From Acidaminococcus timonensis (GTDB lineage: Bacteria > Bacillota > Negativicutes > Acidaminococcales > Acidaminococcaceae), in assembly GCF_900106585.1 (NCBI RefSeq), contig NZ_FNWH01000006.1:1-64000 (forward strand): a DNA stretch of 64,000 bases. Reading direction: 5' to 3'. A model generated the notes under the pieces. That model worked only from the letters and a program-made list of their open reading frames with translations, did no database searches and was not told the origin of the DNA. Below, one piece after another: positions 28,543-37,876 of this stretch (positions are counted from its first letter, which is position 1; every line of letters starts with the position of its first letter). The position numbers and the translations under genes were made by a program.

Positions 28543-28574
28543 GGTAAGCCCCTGGGGCGTACCAGCGGATTCTC

Positions 28575-28642
28575 CAACCACCAATCCCTAACCACTAATC
28601 ACTAAAAAAGACGTGAGAAAAAAGCGTTTCTCACGTCTTTTT
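28575..28642 (+). repeat. Dispersed heptamer-array element, divergent copy with perfect hairpin
   Basis: About four diverged 7-bp units (ATCCCTA, ACCACTA, ATCACTA) are followed directly by AAAAAGACGTGAGAAA pairing without mismatch to TTTCTCACGTCTTTTT (28627-28642). The combination heptamers plus GTGAGAAA-type hairpin mirrors the other copies although the bases differ. Confidence 0.6.
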
Positions 28643-28646
28643 CTAT

Positions 28647-28676
28647 TTGACGACATCCAGTAAACAAAGATATAAT
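28647..28676 (+). promoter_or_regulatory. Promoter of ecfA1
   Basis: TTGACG and TATAAT with an 18-bp spacer, 20 bp before the ecfA1 start codon. Confidence 0.7.
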
Positions 28677-28696
28677 TTATGTTTATGGAGGTTGTT

Positions 28697-29533
28697 ATGG
28701 AACCGATTATTGAAACCAAGGACCTGACCCATACGTATGTAGATGGGCAGAATCAGGAAATGACAGCGCTGGACGGAATCAATCTGTCCATCATGCCCGG
28801 TGAGTTCGTGGCCATCATTGGCACCAACGGCAGTGGCAAATCCACCCTGGCCCGTCATTTCAACGGCCTGCTTTCCCCTACCAGCGGCCATTGTCTGGTG
28901 GCAGGCCTGGATACAGCCAATGAAGAAAACCTGTGGCCTGTCCGGCAGACGGTGGGCATGGTGTTCCAGAATCCGGACAACCAGATCGTGGCGGCCATTG
29001 TGGAAGAAGATGTGGCTTTCGGTCTGGAGAACATCGGAGTCCCGGGCCCGGAAATCCGTCCCCGGGTGGAAAAAGCCCTGGCAGCGGTGGATATGCTGGA
29101 CTATGCCAAACGGGCTCCCCACCGGCTTTCAGGGGGGCAGAAACAGCGGGTGGCCATTGCCGGGGTGCTGGCTTTGGAGCCCCGGTGCATTGTCTTTGAC
29201 GAACCCACGGCCATGCTGGATCCACGGGGCCGGAAGGAAATCGTCAGCACGGTGCTGAAACTGAACCGGGAAAAGCACATCACCATCGTGTATATCACCC
29301 ATAAAATGGAAGAAGCCATCCTGGCGGATCGGATCATTGCCATGCAGAAGGGCAAGATCGTGCTCCAGGGAACGCCCAAAGAGGTGTTCACCCAGGTGGA
29401 CCGGATCCGGGGGCTGGGGCTGGAATGTCCTCTGGCAGCAGAAGTGGCCAATGCGCTGAACAAGCAGGGCCACAGGCTGCCGCCCATCATTACCCATAAG
29501 GAGTTGTGTGAAGCATTATGTCCATCCAAGTAG
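28697..29533 (+). CDS. ecfA1: ECF transporter ATPase EcfA1
   Basis: A 278-residue ABC ATPase of the energy-coupling-factor module shared by vitamin-uptake S components. Walker A GTNGSGKST, Q-loop FQNPDNQIV, signature LSGGQKQRVAIAG, Walker B CIVFDEP and switch His in YITHKMEEA. I start at ATG 28697 because GGAG lies 6 bases upstream. The end overlaps ecfA2 by 16 bp. Confidence 0.95.
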   Translation: MEPIIETKDLTHTYVDGQNQEMTALDGINLSIMPGEFVAIIGTNGSGKSTLARHFNGLLSPTSGHCLVAGLDTANEENLWPVRQTVGMVFQNPDNQIVAAIVEEDVAFGLENIGVPGPEIRPRVEKALAAVDMLDYAKRAPHRLSGGQKQRVAIAGVLALEPRCIVFDEPTAMLDPRGRKEIVSTVLKLNREKHITIVYITHKMEEAILADRIIAMQKGKIVLQGTPKEVFTQVDRIRGLGLECPLAAEVANALNKQGHRLPPIITHKELCEALCPSK

Positions 29534-30381
29534 ACCATGTGTCCTATAGTTATATGACGCACACCAGCCTGGAAAAAAAGGCCCTGGATGATGTGAGCTT
29601 TAACCTGGAAAAAGGGGAATTCGTGGCCCTGATCGGCCATACGGGCAGCGGGAAATCCACCCTGGCCGAGCATCTGAACGGCCTCCTCCATCCGGCCAGC
29701 GGCAGAGTGCTGGTGGATGGGGTGGACCTGGCGGACAAGACCCCGGAAGCCCGGAAGGCCCGGAACCGGGTGGGGATGGTGTTCCAGTATCCGGAACACC
29801 AGCTGTTCGCCGAAACCATTTACGAAGACATCGCCTTCGGGCCCCGGAACCAGGGAAAGAACGAACAGGAAGTGGACCGGGCCATCCGCAGTGCAATGGC
29901 CTTCGTGGACCTGGACTTCGATACCTTTGCCCAGCGGTCCCCCTTTCAGCTGTCCGGCGGCCAGATGCGCCGGGTGGCCATTGCCGGGGTGGTGGCCATG
30001 GAACCGGATTACCTGATCATGGATGAGCCAAGCGCCGGTCTGGACCCCATCAGCCGGGACAACATTTTCCAGCAGCTGCAGAAAATCTTCCGGGAACGGA
30101 AGATGGGGGTGCTGCTGATTACCCACAGCATGGAAGAAGCGGCCCAGTACGCCAGCCGTCTGCTGGTCATGAGCGACAGCCGGCTGCAGTTGGACGGACC
30201 GGCCCGGGAACTGTTCACCCATGACCGGGAAAAGCTCCAGTCCCTTTCCGTGGATGTGCCGGAAAGTGTGAAACTGGCGGAGGAACTGCGCCAGCAGGGA
30301 CTGCCCATCGAAGGAACGCCGCTGACCAAAGCGGAACTGATCCGGGCCATTGACAAAGCAAAGGGGTGGAAAGTATGCTGA
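29518..30381 (+). CDS. ecfA2: ECF transporter ATPase EcfA2
   Basis: A 287-residue ABC ATPase that pairs with EcfA1. Walker A GHTGSGKST, Q-loop FQYPEHQLF, signature LSGGQMRRVAIAG, Walker B YLIMDEPSAGLDP. The stop overlaps the ecfT start. The gene order A1-A2-T is that of Firmicutes. Confidence 0.95.
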   Translation: MSIQVDHVSYSYMTHTSLEKKALDDVSFNLEKGEFVALIGHTGSGKSTLAEHLNGLLHPASGRVLVDGVDLADKTPEARKARNRVGMVFQYPEHQLFAETIYEDIAFGPRNQGKNEQEVDRAIRSAMAFVDLDFDTFAQRSPFQLSGGQMRRVAIAGVVAMEPDYLIMDEPSAGLDPISRDNIFQQLQKIFRERKMGVLLITHSMEEAAQYASRLLVMSDSRLQLDGPARELFTHDREKLQSLSVDVPESVKLAEELRQQGLPIEGTPLTKAELIRAIDKAKGWKVC

Positions 30382-31181
30382 CCGACATTACCCTGGGGCA
30401 GTACTACCCCGGTGAATCCTGTATCCATCACCTGGATCCCCGGACCAAGATCCTGGCGGTGCTGTTCTATATGGTCATGGTCTTTCTGGCCGAAACGCCT
30501 CTTTCCTATGGGGTGCTGATCGGTTTCCTGGTGGTGGGGGCCGTCCTGGCCAAATTGCCGCCGGGCCTGCTGCTCCGCTCCATCAAACCCCTGTGGATCA
30601 TCATCCTTTTGACCATGGTGATCCACTTCGTCACGGACCCCGGGGAAATCCTGTGGCAGTGGAAATTCATCCACATTACGAAAGAAGGCATTGTGCTGGG
30701 GGTGAAGATGTCCCTGCGGCTGGTGCTGCTGCTGCTGGTTTCCTCTCTCATGACTTTCACCACATCACCCATTGTCCTGACCGACGGCATCGAATCCCTG
30801 CTGCGTCCTTTCAAGAAGGTGGGGGTGCCGGCTCATGAACTGGCCATGATGATGACCATTGCGCTCCGGTTCATCCCCACCCTGCTGGAGGAAACGGACC
30901 GGATCATGAAAGCCCAGATGTCCCGGGGGGCGGATTTCACCTCCGGCAACATCATGAAAAGGGCCAGGAACATGCTGCCCATCCTGATCCCTCTGTTCAT
31001 TTCTTCGTTCCGGCGGGCGGATGAACTGGCTCTGGCCATGGAGGCCCGGTGCTACCGGGGCGGGGAAGGCCGTACCCGGATGCACGAACTGGCGTATGGA
31101 AAGAATGACGCCGTGGCAGCCCTGGTGCTGCTGGCGCTGTTTGCCGTCATGGCGTTCCTGAAATGGGGGCTGCCTGTATGA
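30375..31181 (+). CDS. ecfT: ECF transporter transmembrane subunit EcfT
   Basis: A 268-residue membrane scaffold that couples the ATPases to the S component. The coupling-helix motifs are visible as SRGADFTSGN (SRG, about 185) and EARCYRGGEGRT (ARC/YRG, about 225). Start ATG 30375 overlaps the ecfA2 stop by 7 bp and follows AAGGGG. No S component is encoded in this operon. One lies at 42336. Confidence 0.95.
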   Translation: MLTDITLGQYYPGESCIHHLDPRTKILAVLFYMVMVFLAETPLSYGVLIGFLVVGAVLAKLPPGLLLRSIKPLWIIILLTMVIHFVTDPGEILWQWKFIHITKEGIVLGVKMSLRLVLLLLVSSLMTFTTSPIVLTDGIESLLRPFKKVGVPAHELAMMMTIALRFIPTLLEETDRIMKAQMSRGADFTSGNIMKRARNMLPILIPLFISSFRRADELALAMEARCYRGGEGRTRMHELAYGKNDAVAALVLLALFAVMAFLKWGLPV

Positions 31182-31915
31182 GCCATACCATCAAGGCCAT
31201 TGTGGCCTATGACGGCACCAATTACCAGGGATTCCAGCGGCAGAAGAACGGGGTGGGGGTCCAGCAGGTGCTGGAAAAAGCCCTGACGGAAGTGCTGAAG
31301 GAGCCCATCCTGATCAAGGCCGCGGGACGGACGGATGCCGGGGTCCATGCTCTGGGCCAGGTGATTTCCTTCACCACCAGCTCCCGGATCCCGCCGGAAA
31401 ACTACCGCCGGGCCCTGGAACCCCATCTGCCTCCGGACATCGCGGTGCGGGAGGCTTTTTACGCACCGGATGATTTCCACGCCCGGTTCGATGCGGTGGA
31501 TAAGACCTACCAGTACAAGCTGCTGTATGCGCCCCTGCCCGATCCCACCCGGCGGAACACCACCTGGGAGTTCCGGGAAAAGGTGGATGTGGACCGGATG
31601 AACCAGGCAGCGGCCCTGCTGCTGGGAAAGCACGACTTCACGTCCTTCAGGAACCAGGGAAGCCAGGATACCTCACCGGTGCGGACCCTGACGGAAGCCC
31701 ACTGGGTGCAGGACGGGGACTTGTACACCTTTACCATCACCGGAGACGGGTTCCTGTATCGGATGGTGCGGAACATCGTAGGATGCCTGGTCCGGGTAGG
31801 CACTGGAACGTGGAGCCGGGAAGATTTCGCCCGGGTGCTGGCGGCCAGGAACCGGAAACAGGCTGGCATGGCTGCTCCGCCCCAGGGGCTCTATTTGATG
31901 CATGTAAGTTATTGA
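31178..31915 (+). CDS. truA: tRNA pseudouridine(38-40) synthase
   Basis: A 245-residue enzyme that modifies the tRNA anticodon arm. The catalytic Asp is in AAGRTDAGVHALGQV, and the C-terminal block FLYRMVRNIVGCLVRVG is typical. ATG 31178 overlaps the ecfT stop (ATGA), so truA is the fourth gene of the ecf operon, a conserved Firmicutes linkage. Confidence 0.96.
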   Translation: MSHTIKAIVAYDGTNYQGFQRQKNGVGVQQVLEKALTEVLKEPILIKAAGRTDAGVHALGQVISFTTSSRIPPENYRRALEPHLPPDIAVREAFYAPDDFHARFDAVDKTYQYKLLYAPLPDPTRRNTTWEFREKVDVDRMNQAAALLLGKHDFTSFRNQGSQDTSPVRTLTEAHWVQDGDLYTFTITGDGFLYRMVRNIVGCLVRVGTGTWSREDFARVLAARNRKQAGMAAPPQGLYLMHVSY

Positions 31916-31923
31916 AACAGGAA

Positions 31924-32039
31924 GGTGTGAAAAAATGCTTTTTCACACCCCGTCACTAGTCACTAGTCACTAGCCGATGGAAGCCAGCTGGCGCTGGCGA
32001 AATAAAGGCGCTGTGGATGATTTTTCACAGCGCCTTTTG
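31924..32039 (+). repeat. Dispersed heptamer-array element, copy 3 (full length)
   Basis: The cleanest copy. GGTGTGAAAAA..TTTTTCACACC hairpin, three GTCACTA units, GCCGATGGAA, a perfect GCCAGC-TGGC-GCTGGC hairpin, then GGCGCTGTG..CACAGCGCC with trailing T's. It follows truA and probably terminates it. Confidence 0.9.
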
Positions 32040-32148
32040 CTATTCCTTTAATCTATAGGAATCCATAACTTCAGTCTACTTGTGTTATAACAGCAGATAG
32101 GATAGACTAATAGAGAACTATTCTATGAAAAAGAAGGGAAGTTATCGG

Positions 32149-34047
32149 ATGAAAGAAGTGTGGAATCAAAAACTGGCTGCCGCCGTACTGACGGCCGTAC
32201 TGGCCGGCAGTACGTCTGTGGTGTGGGCCGCAGAACAGGATCAGGCAGAAAAACCTGCCCAGGAAATCGTGATCACGGCCAACCGGCTGAAGAACCAGAA
32301 GGTGGATACGCCGGCGGACGTCACCGTGATCACCAGCCAGCAGATCTCCGACCGGGGATATCGTACCGTAACGGATGCCCTGGAGGATGTGCCGGGGGCA
32401 CGGGTGATGCAGAACGGTGTGGGAGCCTATGAATCCCATATTATGCTGAATGGGGATGAACGGGTGCTGGTACTGGTGGACGGCCGCCGGTTCAACAACA
32501 GCATGGGCAGTATGGTCAAAGCTACGTTTGATGCCCATACCCTGCCTCCTGTGGATATGATCGAAAAGATCGAAGTGGTGAAGAACGGCGCTTCCACCCT
32601 GTACGGGGCCGATGCAGTGGGCGGCGTCATCAACATCATCACGAAGACCCCGGAGGAAACCACCGGAAAGATCCGGGTGGGCTACGGTTCCTGGGGTAAT
32701 CAGGACCTGGGCGTGTCCGTAGGCGGCAAAGTGGACAAGACTGGACTCCAGGTGGCCGCCAGCCGGAACAAGGCTTCCTACTTCAAATACAAGGACAAAA
32801 ACGGTGACACCAAGAAATGGCCGGGCCAGTCCAACTACACCCAGGACAACCTGTCCCTGAAACTGACCCAGGATTTCACCCCTTCCGACGGGCTGACCCT
32901 GAACTATGACTACTCCAACATGGAAGGCTGGAACCCGTACAGTGTCAACTACGTGTCTCCTTCCCGTCTGAACAAGAAGACGAACAATGTGGGCCTGCGC
33001 TATGACTGGAACCGGGATGCCAAAAACAGCGGCTATCTGCAGACCTACCGGAACTACACCAGCTACTTCAACCTGGGCGGCATGGACGAAACTGACTGGG
33101 GCATCGAAGGCCAGCAGAACTTCGTGCTGTCTGATACGAACACCCTGGTGGGCGGCCTGGAATACCGGGACGCCAAAGCCCATAACGAAACCAGTTACAA
33201 AGGGAAGAAGGGCTACAACAACAAAGCTGTCTTCCTGCAGGACCAGTGGCAGTTCGCTCCCAGCTGGCAATTGAACACGGGCGTGCGGTACGACAAGCAC
33301 AGCCGCAGCGGCAACCGGACCACGGGCAGTGCCGCCATCAACAAGAAGTTCAGCAAGGACAGCCATGCCTACTTCTCCTGGAACCAGGTGTTCCGGACAC
33401 CTACCATCGATGATCTGTACTATTACGTGGATTATGGGATGTGGGGTAAATATGTAGGGAATGAAAATCTGAAAGCAGAAACCGGAAACGTGTACAGCCT
33501 GGGGTATAACTTCAAGCTGGATCCCAAGACGGATGTGGACATCAACGGGTTCTACAGCAACCTGCACAATGCCATCAACTGGAAAATCATGCCCAATTGG
33601 GACAGTTATGCAGAAAACATCGACCGGCAGAAGAAACGGGGCCTGTCCCTGTCCTTCGTCCACCATCTGAACAAACTGTGGGATCTGGATGCTTCCTATA
33701 CCTATGTGAAAGTGGAAAACAACCGGAATGATGCAGGGTATGTCCGGGATGACAACTACGCTCCCAACTATTACCAGGCAGGTGTCCGGTACCATGACAC
33801 CAAATGGAACCTGGATCTGCGGGCACGGGCAGCCAACGGACTGAGCAAGGCCAGCTACGGTGAACAGCGGTACCTGACCATGGACTTCATTGCCCGGTAC
33901 AAATTCGATCAAAACTGGACCGGCTTCGCCAACTTCTACAACCTGAACAACGCGGCCTATGCAGAACAGGGCGGCGTTGTGAATGGACAGGACAGCTATC
34001 CCATGCCCGGACGCCGGATCATCGTAGGGGCGGAATACTCCTTCTAA
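32149..34047 (+). CDS. TonB-dependent outer-membrane receptor
   Basis: 632 residues from ATG 32149 (AAGGGA upstream); ATG 32125 is a weaker alternative. Signal peptide LAAAVLTAVLAGSTSVVWA, a TonB-box-like EIVITANRL, a plug domain (about 45-170, VLVLVDGRRFN and EVVKNGASTLYGADAVGGVINI) and a 22-strand beta-barrel ending in YSF with terminal Phe for barrel assembly. It should import a siderophore, cobalamin or similar ligand. No transport partner is adjacent. An imperfect dyad near 32111-32127 may be an operator. Confidence 0.92.
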   Translation: MKEVWNQKLAAAVLTAVLAGSTSVVWAAEQDQAEKPAQEIVITANRLKNQKVDTPADVTVITSQQISDRGYRTVTDALEDVPGARVMQNGVGAYESHIMLNGDERVLVLVDGRRFNNSMGSMVKATFDAHTLPPVDMIEKIEVVKNGASTLYGADAVGGVINIITKTPEETTGKIRVGYGSWGNQDLGVSVGGKVDKTGLQVAASRNKASYFKYKDKNGDTKKWPGQSNYTQDNLSLKLTQDFTPSDGLTLNYDYSNMEGWNPYSVNYVSPSRLNKKTNNVGLRYDWNRDAKNSGYLQTYRNYTSYFNLGGMDETDWGIEGQQNFVLSDTNTLVGGLEYRDAKAHNETSYKGKKGYNNKAVFLQDQWQFAPSWQLNTGVRYDKHSRSGNRTTGSAAINKKFSKDSHAYFSWNQVFRTPTIDDLYYYVDYGMWGKYVGNENLKAETGNVYSLGYNFKLDPKTDVDINGFYSNLHNAINWKIMPNWDSYAENIDRQKKRGLSLSFVHHLNKLWDLDASYTYVKVENNRNDAGYVRDDNYAPNYYQAGVRYHDTKWNLDLRARAANGLSKASYGEQRYLTMDFIARYKFDQNWTGFANFYNLNNAAYAEQGGVVNGQDSYPMPGRRIIVGAEYSF

Positions 34048-34079
34048 GAAAGAGATCAGACACGGCCCTTCAGTCCTAC

Positions 34080-34157
34080 AGATGTCAGAAGTCAGCTTGT
34101 TGGTTGTAAGCAGTTTGGGTCTGCTTGGAAATCGGACAAAGCTGACATCTGACTTCT
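34080..34157. repeat. Second dispersed inverted-repeat element, copy A
   Basis: AGATGTCAGAAGTCAGCTT at the left and its complement (17 of 19) at the right enclose about 40 bases. The arms match those at 59378-59450. It lies between the TonB receptor gene and the ribD promoter. Confidence 0.7.
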
Positions 34158-34185
34158 CAAGACCCATGGCGCCGTATCTGGCTTC

Positions 34186-34213
34186 TTGCATTCCCCTACA
34201 GATATGGTATAAT
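34186..34213 (+). promoter_or_regulatory. Promoter of the rib operon
   Basis: TTGCAT (34186-34191) and TATAAT (34208-34213) with a 16-bp spacer, just ahead of the FMN riboswitch. Confidence 0.65.
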
Positions 34214-34239
34214 AAGTCCGGAACAACATCATACGTTTT

Positions 34240-34397
34240 GTCTTTGGGGAGGGGTGCAAGTCCCTACCGGCGGTAAAGTCCGCGAGCCTCGGCACGAATC
34301 GGTGGAATTCCGATACCGACAGTACAGTCTGGATGAGAAAAGACAGCGCTGGAAAAGTGTATCTGCCGTGCTATCCTTCCTGGATGGCACGGCTTTT
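34240..34397 (+). promoter_or_regulatory. FMN riboswitch with terminator
   Basis: The conserved RFN blocks occur in order: GGGGAGGGGTGCAAGTCCC, ACCGGCGGTA, AGTCCGCGAGC, GAATCGGTGGAATTCCG, ACCGACAGTACAGTC and GGATGAGAAAAGA. They are followed by an expression platform, GCCGTGC..GCACGGC (34365-34393) with TTTT. FMN binding should stop transcription before ribD. Confidence 0.95.
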
Positions 34398-34428
34398 GTA
34401 TTTTGGAATCTTGAAAGCAGGTGAAACT

Positions 34429-35547
34429 GTGACAGACAAAGAATATATGCAGATGGCCCTGGACCTGGCCGAAAAGGCCCGGGGCTGTACCAGCCCCAAT
34501 CCTCTGGTGGGTTGCGTCATCGTCAATCCGGAGGGGAAGATCGTGGGCAAAGGCTATCACCACAAGGCAGGCCAGCCCCACGCGGAAATCATGGCCATGC
34601 GGGATGCGGGGAACCAGGTGGCAGGCTGTACGGCCTATGTGACCCTGGAACCCTGTTCCCATACGGGCCGGACCGGTCCCTGCTGCGAAGCTCTGATCAA
34701 GGCCGGCATCAAAAAAGTGGTGGCAGCGGCCGACGACCCCAATCCGAAGGTGTCCGGCCGTGGCTTTGCCCGGCTCCGGGAAGCAGGGGTGGAAGTGGTC
34801 CGGGGGGTGCTGGCTGACAAGGCCTATGAGCAGAACGAGGTGTTCATGCACTGGATGACCACCGGCCGTCCCTTCGTGGCCCTGAAATACGCCATGACCC
34901 TGGACGGGAAGATCGCCACGGCGTCCGGTGATTCCAAATGGATCACCAACGAACAGTCCCGGACCTATGCCCACAGGCTGCGCAGCATTTACGACTGCAT
35001 CCTGGTGGGAAAGAACACGGTCCTGAACGATGATCCGTCCCTGACCTGCCGGCTGGTGGAGGGGAAAAATCCCCTGCGCATCGTGCTGGACAGCCATTGC
35101 CAGCTGCCCATGGACAGGAAGGTGTTCACCGACGGAGCGGCCAAGACCCTGCTGGTGACCTCCTGCCGGGCGGATGCCGACAAGGTGGCGGCCTTCCAGA
35201 AACTGGATCAGGTCACCGTGTGGCAGATTCCGGAAAAGCAGGGCGCCCTGGACCTGGGCATCCTGCTGGACAGGCTGGGCAAGGCCGAAAAGACCAGTGT
35301 GCTGGTGGAAGGGGGCAGCCAGGTCCATGGCGCTTTCTTTGACCAGAAACTGGCCCAGCGGGTATATGCCTTCATTGCCCCCTGCCTCATCGGGGGCCGG
35401 CGGAACCTGACAGCCATCGGCGGCCGGGGCGCACGGACCATGGACCAGCGGGTGACCCTGCTGGAACCTCACACGGAGGCCTTCGGCACCGACCTGATGG
35501 TCACGGGCCTTCTGGAAAGGAGCTGGAGACCATGTTCACAGGCTTGA
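34429..35547 (+). CDS. ribD: Bifunctional riboflavin deaminase/reductase RibD
   Basis: 372 residues from GTG 34429 (MTDKEYMQMALDLAEKARG aligns with known RibD N-termini). An ATG six codons on is a weaker choice. The N-terminal deaminase has zinc ligands in HAEIMAM and PCSHTGRTGPC. The C-terminal reductase (about 150-372) has KYAMTLDGKIAT and VEGGSQVHGAF. It carries out the second and third steps from GTP and is first in the operon. It overlaps ribE by 16 bp. Confidence 0.96.
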   Translation: MTDKEYMQMALDLAEKARGCTSPNPLVGCVIVNPEGKIVGKGYHHKAGQPHAEIMAMRDAGNQVAGCTAYVTLEPCSHTGRTGPCCEALIKAGIKKVVAAADDPNPKVSGRGFARLREAGVEVVRGVLADKAYEQNEVFMHWMTTGRPFVALKYAMTLDGKIATASGDSKWITNEQSRTYAHRLRSIYDCILVGKNTVLNDDPSLTCRLVEGKNPLRIVLDSHCQLPMDRKVFTDGAAKTLLVTSCRADADKVAAFQKLDQVTVWQIPEKQGALDLGILLDRLGKAEKTSVLVEGGSQVHGAFFDQKLAQRVYAFIAPCLIGGRRNLTAIGGRGARTMDQRVTLLEPHTEAFGTDLMVTGLLERSWRPCSQA

Positions 35548-36170
35548 TCGCAGAACTGGGCAGGGTGGAAGACCTGCGGCGGGAACAGGATTCCTACCGG
35601 CTGACCATCAGCGCCGAAAAGATCCCGCCCCTGCTGAAGATGGGGGAAAGTGTGTGCTGCAACGGTGCCTGCCTGACGGTGACGAAGTTCGACAGCCACC
35701 AGTTCACGGTGGATGTGATGCCGGAAACGGCCCGCCGCACCACCATCGGTTCCCTGAAGAAGGGGGATCGGATCAACCTGGAACGGACGCTTCATGTAGG
35801 GGACGGGCTGGACGGTCACATCGTCAGCGGCCATGTGGATGGAGTGGGTACCATTACCCGGATCCGCCCGGAGGGCATCGCCAGAGTGACCACCATCAGC
35901 TGCGCACCGGAGCTGCTCCGCCATATGGTGGAAAAGGGCTCCATTGCCATCGATGGCATCAGCCTCACCATCACGGAAGTGACGGATACCACATTTTCCG
36001 TTTCTCTGATTCCCCTGACCGTACAGTGGACCACCCTGGGCTTCAAGAAAACCGGGGACAAGGTCAACCTGGAAACGGATATCCTGGGGAAATATGTGGA
36101 ACGGATGCTGGAAAAGAAACCAACCGGGGGCCTCACCAGAGAAACCCTGTTTGAAAATGGATTTTTCTAA
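35532..36170 (+). CDS. ribE: Riboflavin synthase alpha subunit
   Basis: A 212-residue enzyme that dismutates two lumazines to riboflavin. Two lumazine-binding barrels: MFTGLIAELGRV with CCNGACLTVT in the first, GHVDGVGT and AIDGISLTIT in the second. Normal length. RBS AAAGGAG within ribD. Confidence 0.96.
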   Translation: MFTGLIAELGRVEDLRREQDSYRLTISAEKIPPLLKMGESVCCNGACLTVTKFDSHQFTVDVMPETARRTTIGSLKKGDRINLERTLHVGDGLDGHIVSGHVDGVGTITRIRPEGIARVTTISCAPELLRHMVEKGSIAIDGISLTITEVTDTTFSVSLIPLTVQWTTLGFKKTGDKVNLETDILGKYVERMLEKKPTGGLTRETLFENGFF

Positions 36171-36182
36171 GGAGTGAAGGAT

Positions 36183-37406
36183 ATGGAAGAAAAATTTCAA
36201 TTTGGAACCATCGAGCAAGCCATTGCCGATATCAAAGCCGGGAAGATGGTGCTGGTCACCGATGATCCCGACCGGGAAAACGAAGGCGACCTGATCATGA
36301 GCGCCGAATATGTGACTCCCGATGACATCAACTTCATGGCCACCCACGCCAAGGGCCTGATTTGCATGCCCTGCGACGGCGAGATCCTGGACCGTCTGCA
36401 GATGGAACCCATGGTGGCCAACAATACGGACAACCACGAAACGGCTTTCACGGTTTCCATCGACCATGTGGACACCACCACCGGCATCTCTGCCGTGGAA
36501 CGGGCCTACACCATCAAGAAATGTGCCGATGAAAGCGCCAAACCGGAAGACTTCCGGCGCCCGGGCCATGTGTTCCCCCTGCGCAGCCGGGTGGGCGGCG
36601 TCCTGCGCCGCACCGGCCACACGGAAACCACCACGGACCTGTGCCGGCTGGCCGGCCTGAAACCGGTGGGAATCTGCTGCGAGATCATGAGCGCCGACGG
36701 CACCATGGCCCGCACCCCGGAACTGATCGAATTCGCCCAAAAATACAACCTGACCTTCATCACCGTAGCAGATCTGATCGCCTACCGGAAAAAGAACGAA
36801 AAGATGGTGCACCGGATCGCCAATGTGGCGTTGCCCAGCAAATATGGTACCTTCCGGGCCATCGGCTACGAAAATGATCTGGATGACAAATGCCATGTGG
36901 CTGTGATCAAGGGGGATGTGGCCGGTAAGAAGAATGTGCTGGTCCGGGTCCATTCCGAGTGCCTCACCGGGGATGCCCTGGGGTCCCTGCGCTGCGACTG
37001 CGGTGACCAGCTGGCCACCAGCCTGCGGATGATCGAAAAGGAAGGCTGCGGCGTGGTGCTGTACATGCAGCAGGAAGGCCGGGGCATCGGCCTGGCCAAC
37101 AAGCTGCGGGCCTATGAGCTCCAGGACCAGGGCCTGGATACCGTGGATGCCAATATCAAACTGGGCTTCAAACCGGACATGCGGGACTATGGGATCGGGG
37201 CCCAGATTCTGGCTGATCTGGGACTGACCAGCATTCGCCTGATGACCAACAACCCGGCCAAACGGGCAGGCCTTTCCGGCTATGGCATCACCATTACGGA
37301 AACGGTGCCCATCATTATGAAGGACAATTGCTACAACCATCGTTACATGGTCACCAAACAAGTTCGGATGGGCCATGATCTGCATGAGAAAGTGGAGGAA
37401 AAATAA
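36183..37406 (+). CDS. ribBA: Bifunctional DHBP synthase / GTP cyclohydrolase II
   Basis: 407 residues. N-terminal 3,4-dihydroxy-2-butanone-4-phosphate synthase ([13 protein letters not shown], about 20-205) and C-terminal GTP cyclohydrolase II with zinc site [17 protein letters not shown] and [11 protein letters not shown]. It makes both riboflavin precursors. Start ATG 36183 follows AAGGAG at 9 bases. The stop shares a base with the ribH start. Confidence 0.97.
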   Translation: MEEKFQFGTIEQAIADIKAGKMVLVTDDPDRENEGDLIMSAEYVTPDDINFMATHAKGLICMPCDGEILDRLQMEPMVANNTDNHETAFTVSIDHVDTTTGISAVERAYTIKKCADESAKPEDFRRPGHVFPLRSRVGGVLRRTGHTETTTDLCRLAGLKPVGICCEIMSADGTMARTPELIEFAQKYNLTFITVADLIAYRKKNEKMVHRIANVALPSKYGTFRAIGYENDLDDKCHVAVIKGDVAGKKNVLVRVHSECLTGDALGSLRCDCGDQLATSLRMIEKEGCGVVLYMQQEGRGIGLANKLRAYELQDQGLDTVDANIKLGFKPDMRDYGIGAQILADLGLTSIRLMTNNPAKRAGLSGYGITITETVPIIMKDNCYNHRYMVTKQVRMGHDLHEKVEEK

Positions 37407-37867
37407 TGAAGACTCTGGAAGGAAAACTGCTGGCGGAAGGTCTGAAAATCGGTATCGTGGTGGCTCGTTTCAACGAATTCATCACCAGCAAGCTGCTGAG
37501 CGGGGCAGAGGATACCCTGCTGCGGCACGGCGCCAACGGAGATGACATTACCGTGGCCTGGGTGCCCGGCGCTTTCGAGATCCCGCTGGTCGCCAAGAAA
37601 ATGGCCAAGAGCGGCAAATATGACGGCATCATCTGCCTGGGGGCTGTGATCCGGGGTGCCACCAGCCATTATGATTATGTGTGCAACGAAGTGTCCAAGG
37701 GTGTCGCTCTGGTGAACATGGAAACCGAAGTCCCCACGGCCTTTGGGGTGCTGACCACGGAAAACATCCAGCAGGCTGTGGAACGGGCCGGTACCAAGGC
37801 CGGCAACAAAGGCTCCGATGCAGCTATGGCTGTGATCGAAATGGCCAATCTGACCAGACAGCTGTAA
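37406..37867 (+). CDS. ribH: 6,7-dimethyl-8-ribityllumazine synthase
   Basis: A 153-residue enzyme that assembles into a shell and joins the DHBP and diaminouracil precursors. [38 protein letters not shown] and the C-terminal [13 protein letters not shown] are family blocks. Last riboflavin gene. hslO starts 9 bp later and may share the transcript. Confidence 0.96.
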   Translation: MKTLEGKLLAEGLKIGIVVARFNEFITSKLLSGAEDTLLRHGANGDDITVAWVPGAFEIPLVAKKMAKSGKYDGIICLGAVIRGATSHYDYVCNEVSKGVALVNMETEVPTAFGVLTTENIQQAVERAGTKAGNKGSDAAMAVIEMANLTRQL

Positions 37868-37876
37868 GAGGTGCCC

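Noticed and set aside
31163-31177. Upstream start for truA
   Set aside because: It lies within ecfT and lacks a ribosome-binding site. ATG 31178 with ATGA coupling fits the family N-terminus.
32107-34191. Minus-strand frame of 694 codons over the TonB receptor
   Set aside because: It is antisense to a full plug-and-barrel protein and has a repetitive Val/His-rich translation.
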